Source of the DNA: Paramecium octaurelia
Lineage: Eukaryota > Ciliophora > Oligohymenophorea > Peniculida > Parameciidae
DNA length: 64,000 nt
NCBI GenBank assembly: GCA_905182995.1
Contig: CAJJDP010000066.1
Coordinates: 310,001 to 374,000 of the forward strand
Direction: 5' to 3'
Shown here: positions 50,373-62,323 of the stretch, in pieces
Layout of the letters: every line of letters begins with the position of its first letter
How positions within the stretch are numbered: position 1 is the first letter of the stretch
Position numbers and translations under genes: made by a program
Notes under the pieces: model-generated
Databases searched by the model: none
What the model saw: only the letters and a program-made list of their open reading frames with translations
Told to the model about the DNA's origin: nothing

Positions 50373-50835
50373 ATATTGTGAATACTATCATTTATTCTCT
50401 TAAAATTTCTTAGGATCTGATTCATCTTCATCATCTTTCAACATCTTTCAACAATCTTCTACATACCCAATGCTAGGGAGAATTGATTTTTACCCAAACC
50501 CATACAATTGTTCTGTTTTGGAATTTTTTTTGTTTTATTATTATTCACCATATGATTAATAAGTTTATTAGAACATTCTTTAAATAAAATCAAGTTTTTA
50601 TTACTATTTAATTAAATATAAATATTAGAAACAATTTATATTAAAAATAATAAATAATTACCATTAATTAATATATATTTCTTTATTGTTTTTAATACAT
50701 AGCTATTTTCTATTAAAGTACAATTCAATCAACTTTTAGTTTTGAATACTAATTAATATTTGTGATAATTATCATACATAATTGCATTTACGAAAAGTAT
50801 CGAAGGAGGCTAATCTTAAATCTGATTAAACTTTT
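50373..50835. other. Intergenic, nothing recognised
   Basis: 463 bp of AT-rich sequence between the kinase stop and the minus-strand gene that ends at 50836. There is a CATCTTTCAACATCTTTCAAC direct duplication at about 50437-50458, otherwise no structure. Confidence 0.55.
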
Positions 50836-51315
50836 TCATATATTTTCATATACTTGAACTTCATAATTATACTTTAATTATTCATTAGATTAGGTTTCAA
50901 TTGATTCCAAATTTTTAAATAAAGAATCAATAATTTTTAGTAAAGTCTTATATTTCTTGTTACTGATGTTCAGATTAGATATGACACTCTATTTCATTAT
51001 TTAGTTCCTTTCTGTAGTTTTCTTTAAACAGATTCCTTTTAGTTGAAGATGGTTCAATGTTATTTTTGGGATAACTTGTAATATCCTTTATTCTCTAGGT
51101 ATGATTACCTCCCATCAAAAAAGATATTGTAATTCTCCCTTAGATGACCATTGATTTTCTTTCTACATTTTTATTAATTCCATCCTATTAAAGCAATGAT
51201 CCGAAATACAATGTGATTCTTTGTGAGATGATGTATGTCTAATTTCAATCCGAGGTCTAAATATAGGATGATTATTTTGTCAGATATTCATTAGTAAATT
51301 GTTATATCATGCGTG
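50836..51315 (-). CDS. Hypothetical protein with one frame break (about 140 aa)
   Basis: Coding-looking text runs QNNHPIFRPRIEIRHTSSH, then MELIKMQKENQWSSKGELQY, breaks at the A6/T6 run 51117-51122, and resumes MGGNHTQRIKDITSYPKNN... through a 25-nt intron (GTGTCATA...ACATCAG) to ENI and TGA at 50836. One extra T in the run would join the halves. A TGA also follows the third codon after the likely ATG. Either sequence errors or an early relic. No domain recognised. Confidence 0.45.
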
Positions 51316-51364
51316 AATATATATAATATGTATATTAAATAATCTATTTGTTTCTTAGAATATA

Positions 51365-54300
51365 TCATAATTAGAACATTATCAATGGAAGCACGAGCAG
51401 GATCTACGCAAAAGTGTCTGTTGAGACATTGTTTGTGCTATTAGTATTGTTGGGTGGGGTAACAACAGATTTACATTTTTCACATAAGTTCGAGGCACTA
51501 TTCCAAGTATACGTATAGAGACTAGAATCGAAACAAGTGGAAGCTGACAACGAAGTCGAATCACCAACGACACAACCAGAAGCAGTTGTTACACAAATAG
51601 TGATTGACTTTTCATCAAAACTATATACTGGTTTACAGATTTATCCATTAGCTACAGTTGCACATGTATGACTAATGCAAGTTGTTGTATTTTGAGTTGA
51701 GGTCAAAAATTGGCAGGTGTTGAATTTGGATTTGCAAGCTACGACATCAGAATTGGCTTATTCGCAAGAAGTCATTAAAGTACATGTTCCACTGTTGGCA
51801 TCATTTTTAGATGGTGTGAAGACACAGATTCCATCTACTCCACCTGAATTACAAGCAATTTTGGTTTTGTAAGTAGCACATTCACCCTTAGTAATGCAAT
51901 TGGTTCCATTTGAGATGCATGATGCATTCCTTAGTTTGCAAGTTTCTGATGTTACATCATTGAAATCGGAGCAAACCTTAACTCTGCATGATTTGACACC
52001 TTACACTTATCCTGATGGGAACGTGTATATGCACTCTCCATCTGTACCATAGTAGCACCCTTATTCTTTGTATGAACTGCATAGACCCATTTGGACACAA
52101 TTGGTTCCATTTGTTGTACATTATGTGTCTGCCTAGAATGCATTACATTTTGAATGACTAGTGATTTCGATGGCTGTTGCTACTGTAGCATCAGTGCATT
52201 TTCTCAAATTACATTTAGCACTTGACCAGATGCACACTCCATCAGTGCCACCAGCACCGCAACTGATTTCTGTAATGTAACCTTAACAAGTAGATTTCTC
52301 GATGCAAGCAACCCCATCAGAGATACACAAGGTTGAGAATTGTTGACAGAGGTCTTTAGTAGTTCCAGTGGCATCGCTACATTTTGTGAATTATGTGCAA
52401 TGGGCAGCACTATTTAGTGTGGCAGCTACCCATCCACATTACCCATTGGTGCCAATTTAGCAACTAGTTGGATTTGTATATTTAGCACATGGAGCAATAG
52501 CAATACAATTATTTCCATTGCTTGTACAATTTTTGGAATATTTATTGCATTATGAATATGATAGTCCACTTATGTCAGTGCATTTAGAGTATGTAATGCA
52601 TTGAGATTAGAACCATAAACAAGTATTTCCCTTATAATCGATAGTACATTTTTCTTTAATCAACACCTCCTCGCATTTGTATTGAACATTAATGCATCCT
52701 TTGCCGTTGGTCACACAATTGCTCAAGAATTCTTAGCACTTGGTGTCAGTGGTGAGTTGTTTACTTGCATCAGAACAATCTAATGATCGACAGTAAGTCT
52801 TATTCCAAACACACATGCCTCCTTTGTCAGTAGTTTTGGCTGCAGAACAAATGGCAGCTGTAGTGTAGGATGAACAGGCACCAATAGTAATGCACCCTTT
52901 GCCTTTACTTGTACACAACTTGTAGAGTTAATTGCAATCTTCATGAGTGGTCAAACTCTCTGAAGCATCTTCGCATTTCCAATTTCTACAAAGTCCAACA
53001 TTGGTTGTTTTGTTAATTTCCCATGCACACATACCGATTGCAGTACTGACAGGAGTGTTAACGCAAACTGATTAGGATTTGAGAGCACTGCATTCAGTTT
53101 GTAAGTCTCTGCAATTTCCAACATAACCACATGTAGTTTTACTTTTACAAGCTTTTTCAGTTTGGACATCTTCACATTAGACACTAGCAACACAACCAAA
53201 TCCATTAGTTACACATCCTTCCTTAAATGTGTTGCATAGTTCATCAGTGTCATAGTTGTTGGGAGCTTCATTACATTACACAGCAACACAAGATGAGATG
53301 GTCGTTGAAGTTGTCCCTTTGCATGGTTTATCAGTAGCCGAGAACATTGCGCATGATTTGATAGTACCTTAGAAGGATGAACATGGTTATGGGGATACAC
53401 AACCTTATCCTTTGGTCACACATCCTTTAAGAAAATCATCACACTCTTAATCAGTGGTAGCACTTAGATTGTGAGTGCAAACTCTATTGACACAAGCAAT
53501 CAAGGGTGTAGCTGTACTAGAGTTCCAACATTATCTAGTTCCATTTTCTCCCTTGAACTTACTGCATTCTGCTTGTGTTCCTGTATATTGAGTACATTTT
53601 GCTGTTGCCTCTATGCATCCCCTGCCTTTGGTAACACATCCAACTTGAAATTCTAAGCATGAATCATCAGTGTTCGATGTAGTATCATCTGCACACAATC
53701 GATCTCTGCATTGTTGAGTAGCAGTGGCAGCACTTGTATTCCAGCACTTTTTGGAATTGCCTGTGAATTAAGAACAAGTCGATTAATTCCCAATATAACT
53801 TGTACAAGGTTCTGTTTTTGCAATACATCCTTTGCCTCTTGTTACACATCCAGCCATATATGTATTGCATTAAATATCATTAACACCATCCATGTTGTCA
53901 TAACAGTTTTTGACTGTACAAGAACCAGTTGAATCTGCACCTTTGCATTTAATGGAATTTCCCACAAAGGTAAGACAACTTGATGTGGTTCCAATATATT
54001 ATGCACAAGTGACTGTCGAATCCACACAACCTTTACCAGAAGTTCTGCATCCTGTTAAAAAGGCCTCGCATTCTTGATCTGTCATTGCAGTAGTATTGTG
54101 AGTGCATTGTCTCACCACACAAGTTCCCTAACCATAGGCTAACCAACATCGTCCTCCAGAGGTTGTTTTCAGATTTTAACATTGTGAGGCGGCAACATTT
54201 GTGTATTAGGAACAACTATCTTGCATAGTATAACAACTAACACCATCATATGTGCAAGTTGATAAGTGATCAGCACAAGTACTATAAGTGGGATTTATGA

Positions 54301-57300
54301 CACTATTGGCACAGTTTCTATTTTCACAAGCACCAACAGAAGACGAGGATTTCCAGCATTTTACTCCAGAAGATGTAGTTGTACTTTAACAAGCACTTTG
54401 AGTGAAACTGGTGTATTAAGTACAACTAGCTAAACTATCGACACAAATTTGTCCATTGAATCTGCAACTGGAGAGATGTGTAACACAAGTTTAACCACTT
54501 GCATTATCAACTGTATTACTACATGACCTTGTAGTGCATTATTGAGGTACACTGAATGGAATCCAACAAAATCCACCAGATGCAGTAGTTACTGATTTAC
54601 AAGCCTCAGATGAGAACCCAGTATATTGACTACAATCATTCTGTTGACTCACACATGAGGTACCATTGTATCTACATGTGGATATGTGTTAAACACATTT
54701 TGTAGCTGAATACGTCAGTAACACATTAGTGCATACTCTGCTTTCACATGTTCCAACATCAGCAGTTGTTTTCCAACATTAAGTGACTCCATCAGCTAAG
54801 GTGGTTTCTCTGCATGCATTTTAAGTAAATGATGTATATAAATTGCAAGCATTTTGTGCATCTGTACACGATGTTCCATCATATCTACATGACGCTTTGT
54901 GTGCAGCACAATTAATTAGATTGGGTGCAGTTACTGTGTTACTACATTGCCTGACTTGACAAGTGGTCGAATTTACTTCTTCTTACCAACAGAACTCAGA
55001 TGAATTTGTCGTAGCTATTTTACATGCAGCCACACTAAAATTAGTATATGAAGTGCAAGAAGCCTATTTAGCAACACATTGAGTTCCATCATACACACAT
55101 GTACCTAGATAAAATGAACAGAACTCTGCAGAAAATGTATTGGGAGCAATCAATTAAGCAGTAATAGCTGAGCATGTTCTAGCTTAGCAATTATCAGTAG
55201 TAGTTGATTTGTTCCAGCAATATTATGAACTGGTAGTCACTGCACTCCTACATGCCACAGACGTAAAATTAGTATATAAATCACATGTTGCTTACTTCTC
55301 AACACAGTAGGCCCCAGTAAATACACAACCAGTTAGAAATTAATCACATTCAACCTGATTGTTTGCTGGTCCCTTTTAGGAACAGGTTCTTGTCTAACAG
55401 GCACCACTACCACTAGCTAGATAGCATAGTCCTCCTGATACTGTGGTAATCTACTGACAGATTGTATAATTTAGATTGTATGATGAGCAGGATGTTTCTG
55501 CATCAATACATAAAGTACCATTAAATCTACATGTTGATAAATAATTAGTGCAAGCACTATTGTTGGCTGGTTAGGAAACATCAATACATTTTCTATTCTA
55601 GCAATTATTTTTACGGACACAGGGTTGCAAGTTCCCTTTGAATATTTAGCATTGATCTTCATTCCCTTAATAAGATGTACATAACTCAGTATTTTCCATG
55701 CATCCAATACCTTTGGTAACGCAGCCTGCCAGAAATTAATTGCAAGCCTCATCAGTCGTGGATATAGTGTCTAATGAACACTGCTTATCAACGCAAAAAG
55801 AACCACCATTCCACCAACATCTTTTATTATTCCCCTTGAATCCTTAGCAGTCTGAAGTACTACTTCCTGGGTAAGATGTGCATGGTTCAGTTTTAAGAAT
55901 GCATCCTGTTCCTTTAGTAAGACAATTGCTCAAAAATTGATTGCATTGGACATCGTCAGTTGCTGTTGTATTGTCACTGCACTACAGATTCCTGCAATTG
56001 GCTGTCACTCCAGTATCTTAATAACATTTAACTGTGCCATTCACTCCATTTTAAGTACTGCAAATCTCCTGATTCCCATAAAACTTGTTACACTCAGATG
56101 AACTATCAATGCATCCAACAGTGCCTTAGAATTTGCATCCAGTCATATGATCATCACATTAACTTTGAGCAGTCGCTGTTGTATTACTCACACATGTCAC
56201 ATCAATGCATGCAGCATTACTAACACTTGTACTAGTACATTTGATTCCATTCCCTTTGAAATTGATACAGGTATCCTTATTCCCAGTATATTGATTGCAT
56301 GCAGCAGTAGATGATATACATCCTTATGAATTTGTAACACAATTCTCTAAGAAGCTGTTGCAATCCTCATCCTTAGTAAATGTTGTAGGAGCATCACTAC
56401 ACAGTCTCTGTCTACAAATACCACTGACCCATTAACATTTTACACCGCCATCAGCCAAATTATTACTACATAAACTTATGGTGTTATAAAATTGACAACT
56501 GGTCTTAGTAACACAGATTTAATTCCACTGGCATGAATTTGTACCTAAACAACTTATCTCTGCTATTGTTGATGTGCACACTGTCTTCTAAACACAACCA
56601 CTGCCATTTGTTAGACATCCACTCTAAAATCCAGAACACTAATCATGACTTGTGAAGGTCGCCGGTGCATTCGAACAAATCTAAGCCTTACAAGCTGTTG
56701 CTGTATCTCCAACGCCATAACAATTCCCTTCAGTTCCTATAAGCTTGGCACAACTTATTGCTGTCCCACTGTAAGTAGTACAAGACTACCTATTACTGAC
56801 ACACCCTAAACCAGTTGTCACACATCCATATTAGTAATCTTTACAATCGGCATCCGTTTTCAAAGTATCCGGAGCCTCACTACACACTCGAACCTTGCAT
56901 CCACTTGTCCCTATTGTGCACTTCCCATCACTTCCAATATAATGGTTACACTCATCTGCAGTCCCTGTATAGGTATTGCACAATTTCAATTGAATCACGC
57001 ACCCTCTCCCATTTGTTATGCAAGTACTTAGATATTGCTAACACAACTCATCTGTATTATTGGTTTTGTTGGCATTCTCACATTTTCTCTCCTGACATTT
57101 ATTAGATACATCTCCATCGCATCTACCCTCCGATCCTATCATCTATTAACAAACAGTAGCATCTCCGGTATAAGTACTGCAACTACTCAACGGATACTTT
57201 GAGCATCCTTTTCCTGTTGTCACACATCCCAATTGAAATTTTGCACATTATTCATTTGTTGTTAAATCTTATGATGCTGCTGTACATAGCTTTGGACTGC

Positions 57301-57934
57301 ATCCGCTGCTTGTTTTCTCACAATAACCATCACTTCCTATCATATCGACGCAGGATTCCCCATAAGTAGAACACTCTCCTCTTTTCTCAACACAACCCTT
57401 CCCATTTGTAAGGCATCCTGGGTAAAATGCATTGCAATCACTATCTGTACTCAGAGTCGTGTTCGCTTCTATGCATTTCAGGTCTCGGCATTTCGAATCT
57501 TCCCATTTGCACCTACGACCTTATGCGTTAATATTTGAATTGCAAAGTCCCTAGTCAGTGTAATCACTACAATTTAAAGGGTCGATGCATTAAGTTCCAT
57601 CAGATGTGCATTATTGAGATATCTATTAACAGGCTTCATTTGAAATTCCACTGAATGCAGAACATCCACTAAATTGTTCACAACTCCCAGAATTCTATGC
57701 ACAACCCTTCTATTGTTAGCAACTAGTCACGTCCAAAGCACTGCAATACACACTTACAGTTTCATCACTTTATTGATCCTCATTTTTAACACATTTCTCA
57801 TCTTTCCATAGACAACTATCCTAAACGCAGTCGGATTTGGATTTTATTTGTTCACAACTACATTAATCACTTATTGACACCGTGGCACCTTAATTATAAG
57901 TAATCAACAAAAACAGCAAAGTCAATCTTATCAT
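51365..57934 (-). CDS. Giant cysteine-rich surface antigen (PSA-domain, immobilization-antigen type)
   Basis: Intronless frame of exactly 2,190 codons. It opens with a signal peptide (MIRLTLLFLLITYN) and ends with a hydrophobic tail after an Asn/Thr/Ser-rich segment (NVSTDTFAQILLVLPLIMF), the pattern for GPI attachment. Between them are some 30 repeats of a ~65-70 residue unit with spaced cysteines: roughly C..YxxxxxxC......G.C.W....C..R.C..A......D..C..F...C.T.G.GC. This is the Paramecium surface antigen repeat. Related proteins coat cell and cilia and are expressed one at a time. Whether this member is an expressed serotype cannot be told from sequence. Confidence 0.92.
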
Positions 57935-58252
57935 TATTATATAAATATATATAATTTATATTCAAAATTTTCTTTAATTTTTTTAATGTATCAATCATGA
58001 TACTTTTTGTATATATATATTTTATTAACTAATTGTTCTACCATCACATTTACTATTTCATCTCACTCACCCTATTGGTTTCAAACTCAATCAAATCTAA
58101 GCTGGAAATTTATTGATTGACAATCCATTTTTCTTACTCTCCTCAATACTACTACGGATGTATGAATTCATTTACACAGAAAAAACTGTTTAACCGATTC
58201 TTTACATTATTTAATTAATGGGATTTCATTAACACTTATTAATATCAATAAA
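57935..58252. other. Upstream region of the surface antigen and of the small gene at 58253
   Basis: 318 bp between divergent starts at 57934 (minus) and 58253 (plus). It has poly-A/T tracts next to the antigen start and is locally less AT-rich around 58060-58160. No motif can be called. Any control of antigen expression at the transcription level would be expected here. Confidence 0.4.
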
Positions 58253-58435
58253 ATGAACAAATTAATTGAAAAAAAAGAGAGCAAATCTCTTGATTTCTAT
58301 GTTGTATTGAAAAACTTAGAGTACCTAAAAGATCACTTGGTTATTTTAGAAAAGAAAATTAACAGAAAAAAAATTAAGATTGATGATGACCTAGAAAAAA
58401 CGATACTAATTTGTAATTCAGATTAAGAAGATTGA
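58253..58435 (+). CDS. Small charged hypothetical protein (60 aa)
   Basis: Uninterrupted 61-codon frame, MNKLIEKKESKSLDFYVVL at the start, a basic KKINRKKIKI stretch, and an acidic end. The pattern LDFYVVLKNLEYLKDHLVILEKKI suggests one amphipathic helix. Too short for family assignment; kept because composition is unlike the surrounding non-coding DNA. Confidence 0.5.
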
Positions 58436-58884
58436 AATCCATTCAAAAATCTACATCTCTCTCTCATGATTTTAAATTCATTTTTCCATTTTAACTAAAA
58501 TACAATCTATTTCCCATTTAACTTCTATTAACATGATTAATGACATCAAATTCAATAATATATTTTCATTTACACCCTTCTAGAATTAGAATTTCACAAT
58601 TGAAACCTATTGTTTACTTCATTCGAACTTTTGTCACACTTATATTTACTGAATAATCCTTATGGAATTATTATCACGAAATGAGAAGCCTATGGACAAG
58701 TACAAGCACATCGTCTTCATATGCTCACTTATAAATAATGTATTGTATGCATCAATGCTACCTACATGGCCAAAATAATGAAAAAATTATAGCAACTCTT
58801 GAATTAAGTGTATTACTTATCTAAATTTAATTCGAAATTAAACATCTCAATTAGTCATTTATTTGCATAAAATATTTATTTGAG
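58436..58884. other. Intergenic, nothing recognised
   Basis: 449 bp of AT-rich sequence upstream of the GPCR gene. A plus-strand piece (58690-58750) reads ambiguously and is not counted. No repeat or hairpin noted. Confidence 0.5.
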
Positions 58885-60004
58885 ATGGCGGAATGCGAAG
58901 CTTAACCCCTTGAAGACATTTATTAGGAACATTGTGATCATAATTTTGATAGCGCAGATAAAATTGTCACCTTCATATTGAGGTTGATAGTATTGGCAAT
59001 TTCTATTTACTCAAGTGTTTTAGTTCTATTGATAATCAAAAATAGTTAAAAAAAATAATTTTGGCCGTTTAAGTTAATAATTTGTTAAGTTTTATCTGAA
59101 TGCGTCGACCTCCTGTTGGCTTTAATTTTTACCATTAATAGTTCATGCTGGCCAAAGGCTTGCAAAATAATTGGATATTTCATGCATTCTAATTGGCTAG
59201 CCTCTTTGATATTTATGCTATTCTAATGCCTAATTTATTTTGTTTTGATTCGAGTAAAATTTGCATCTAATTGATAGTCAGAATTTTTATTCAACCTTAT
59301 AATGAAGTATCTCTACATCATATTGGCTATACTCTATCTAATACCACATGGATTTCTACTTAGAGTATTACTTGATGGTGGTTTCGGTCCTTCAGGATGG
59401 TACTTATTAAATGGAGAATTCAATTTTATTTTTTGCGGATGTAGAATTGTATTTAAATTTAGTTATTAATCATTAAATAGTTGGATTTTGGATCGTCCCA
59501 GTTTCAACTCTCTTTTTTTTTTCAATATTATTTTCAGTTTTTGTAAGCTACTTAACTAAAATAGAATTGTATTTATTGGCATCGGCTGTAAAATAAAAAA
59601 GAATTGAGATATCCTGCCTTAAGGATTCAGTCAATCCTTCTATTCCCCTTAGTTTACTTCTTGGCTTGGCTTATCAATTTCTTAATCAGGTAAGTACAGA
59701 ATAAATCATTTTAGATTGCATGACACAGATTCTAGCGAGTAAAACTATTGCCCTCAAGATAAGATGAACTTCTTTTTCTACATATTTTATTAAGTCTTAA
59801 ACTTAGGATTTGAATTGCACTTGACTCTTGGGGCAATTCTATTTTTTTATATTTATAAGTAAATTTCTATTAATGGTTTAAAGAGGACTATTTGGGATGA
59901 CTTCATTATGTGACTGGATTTGTTTAAGAAAGAGAAAATAGGGTAAACAAAAAAAGAAATTAATTTATTAAGATCAATCAATTTAGGCCATTTAATTAAA
60001 ATGA
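58885..60004 (+). CDS. cAMP-receptor-like GPCR (334 aa)
   Basis: Five introns (24, 19, 22, 25 and 25 nt) give exactly 335 codons. Seven hydrophobic segments are visible, from TFILRLIVLAISIYSSVLVLLI and WLASLIFMLFQCLIYFVL to ILLFPLVYFLAWLINFLIRL and a last one before a basic tail (LRKRKQGKQKKK). The order KELRYPALR ... FPLVYFLAWLINFLIR resembles the TM5-TM6 region of Dictyostelium-type cAMP receptors and other CRL receptors. The 19-nt intron near 59474 is the least certain join. Acts in the plasma or ciliary membrane; ligand and G protein unknown. Confidence 0.75.
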
Positions 60005-60127
60005 TCATTATAATCTTAATACTTAATTATAATAGTGGTTATTTACAATTATTTACTAATGTTCCAATCCCTAATATTTAACCAATACTTTATATATATT
60101 TCTATTCAATATTAAATATTTTTTGAT

Positions 60128-60439
60128 ATGGATAATCTAATAAAAACCAATTTAAATTTTAGTATAATTATTGATCAAAATAGATCAAATCTTCATTCCC
60201 TAACAATATAATCTTCTCATGAGAAGTATATTGAATTGTTTAGTGGTAAGGATGTTCTAAATATTCAAAAATGCTGTATTAAGAAAGAGCCAATTTAATG
60301 TCATTTAATATTAGAGTAACATATTAATGGCAGTGAGAGGAAAGGAGCTCATTTCTACTTTAATTGTGGTTTGATTTTGATCAAAAGGAGCACAATTATA
60401 TTATTATATGTTTTTTATTCAGAATTTAATGAATTCTGA
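60128..60439 (+). CDS. Small hypothetical protein (103 aa)
   Basis: Uninterrupted frame of 104 codons from ATG 60128 to TGA. The middle reads CCIKKEPIQCHLILEQHINGS, with three cysteines, and the end has a hydrophobic run (TIILLYVFYSEF). No family recognised. A short intron near 60370 (GTTTGATT...CAAAAG) is possible but not needed. Confidence 0.5.
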
Positions 60440-60571
60440 TTGCATTCATTTAAAAAACCTAAATGAGGGAGTGTTATTACGTGATTAATATTTGTTTGGT
60501 CAGTAGCAAGAGGTATTTAAATAAAAATTTACTATTATATTCTGATTATAATAATAATCATTTTTAATATT

Positions 60572-61245
60572 ATGGCCTCTTCTATGGCAAATAAGAAGGA
60601 AACTTTTGATTGGCTTGTTAAAATTCTATTGATAGGGGATTCTGGTGTTGGGAAAACGAATGTGCTATTACGATTTTGTGAAAATAATTTCCAGCCATCA
60701 TACTTATCAACAATTGGAATAGATTTCAAAATAAAATCGATCGATGTTGAAGGAAAGAAAATAAAGATGCAAATATGGGATACTGCAGGATAAGAGAGAT
60801 TTAAGACGATTACTCAAACTTATTATAAAGGAGCTATGGGGATCATCCTCGTATATTCTGTAGAAGACAGAGAATCATTTAACAATATTTCTAATTGGAT
60901 GAATCAAATTAAGTAACATGCAAGTGAAAATGTATGTAAATTACTAATAGGTTTATATTTTAATTTTATTCATTTACCCTAGGAAACAAAATTGATGTGC
61001 CAAATAGAAAAGTCTCTAAAGAAGAAGGAGAATCATTAGCTAAACAGTTTGGAGTCCCTTTTTTTGAAACTTCAGCAAAGGAAGGTACATAAGTGTCAGA
61101 TGCCTTTTATGCAATTGCCAAAGCAGTCAAAGCAAATCTATAAAATGAAAAATCACCCAATCCAAGTGTTCCTTCGAGTGGAAATTCAAAATTAAAATCA
61201 AATAATCCTGCTGCAGATGAAAAAAAGAATGGTGTATGTTGCTGA
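60572..61245 (+). CDS. Rab-family small GTPase (Rab8/10/1-like)
   Basis: 213 residues. G1 GDSGVGKT at 22-29, effector loop [13 protein letters not shown]3 WDTAGQERF, RabF-like [15 protein letters not shown]4 NKID, G5 ETSAKEG, and a C-terminal CC for double geranylgeranylation. One 32-nt intron (GTTTATAT...CCCTAG, ~60941-60972) falls just before the NKID box; without it G4 is lost. Spliced length is 214 codons. Directs vesicle traffic, probably exocytic by its switch sequences; the exact Rab class is inferred. Confidence 0.94.
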
Positions 61246-61348
61246 TCTGAATAACAATTAAACAACAATATATATTTTTCATCTTTTTAACTGTATCAAT
61301 TTTATTGTTAATTACAATTATCTTTAAAATTTCTACTTAACATTATAA

Positions 61349-61379
61349 TCACATTATGCGAATTATATATATAATGTGA
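61349..61379. repeat. Inverted repeat, 9-bp arms
   Basis: TCACATTAT at 61349-61357 is mirrored by ATAATGTGA at 61371-61379, about 100 bp downstream of the Rab stop. It could be a hairpin in the Rab 3' region or lie in the promoter of the RING gene that starts at 61449. No function claimed. Confidence 0.45.
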
Positions 61380-61448
61380 GAGACTATTTTTAGATCTAAA
61401 TGTAAATAATATCATTAATTATTCTTTTTAAGTAAATCCTCTATTTAT

Positions 61449-61922
61449 ATGATGAAACCAATTTTATAACTAGAATACGAATCTCAAGCTGCATCCTCCT
61501 TCATCCTAGTATTCTCGCGAATTCTTGGAGAAGAAAGGGAAAATGAATACAGAGATGATCATGATGAGGAAGACAGCCCAACCCACAAGGCCATAATAAT
61601 AATTATAGCCCTATGCATTGGATTAGCAGTACTTGGGATATCATCGTGTTTGATTAGATATTTTTATTTGAGACATAAATAAAGAACAATGGCACAGGTG
61701 AGACAACAGTCAGAGGCTGCTTATTAATAACAGAATGTGTAATTAGAGTCTCTCTGCTTATAAACCTAGGAACTAGCTTAATGTCCAATTTGTTTAATGC
61801 CCATTCCTACTCTCTTATAGCTAATAACTCCTTGTCATCACTCGTTCCATAAGGCATGTCTGGAATTATGGCTTCTAAATGAAAAAATCTGTCCTTCTTG
61901 CAGAACTTCTCTAAATTTATGA
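61449..61922 (+). CDS. Single-pass RING-H2 membrane protein (157 aa)
   Basis: Intronless frame of 158 codons. One membrane segment (AIIIIIALCIGLAVLGISSCLI) at residues ~48-70 follows an acidic N-terminal part; the C-terminus carries a RING-H2: CPICLMPIP, TPCHHSFHKACL, LWLLNEKICPSCRT. This ATL/PA-TM-RING-like layout is typical of E3 ligases on endomembranes. Two adjacent ATGs open the frame; the first is used. Third RING gene in the window. Confidence 0.85.
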
Positions 61923-62323
61923 AATTAACACAAAAAAAATAAAATATTACAAAATTATAATTTTAATTAAAGAATTTATAAGTATCTTGGGTTGTACTTA
62001 ACTTAAGTTACAAAATCTTTGAAAAGTTTTTCTGTGATTGAAATAAATTATATATAAATGTATATCATAAAAATAATTTATAATGCTGATATACTTATTT
62101 TAAATTACTCTATCGATTGGAAAGGTTGCTTAATATGTATTGATTAGTTATTCCTACACTTCTTAAATAGAGTATTGCAAAGATGAAAATTATTAAAATT
62201 TAAGCGTTTAGAATTCATCTTTGGTATAAAATTAATGTAATAATTAAAAATCAATTGGGTATTTAGATATGCAGCATTTGTGAAATAAAATGATGTATAT
62301 TTTATATTATTTATAAATATTAA
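61923..62323. other. Intergenic, nothing recognised
   Basis: 401 bp of AT-rich DNA between the RING-H2 gene and the coiled-coil gene, both on the plus strand. No coding frame with protein-like content on either strand. Confidence 0.55.

Noticed and set aside
52204-54215. Many 60-93-codon ORFs on both strands
   Set aside because: Frame shadows of the surface antigen; cysteine spacing is only regular in the one long minus-strand frame.
56815-57105. 96-codon plus-strand ORF rich in His and Tyr
   Set aside because: Antisense of the surface antigen repeats; no independent support.
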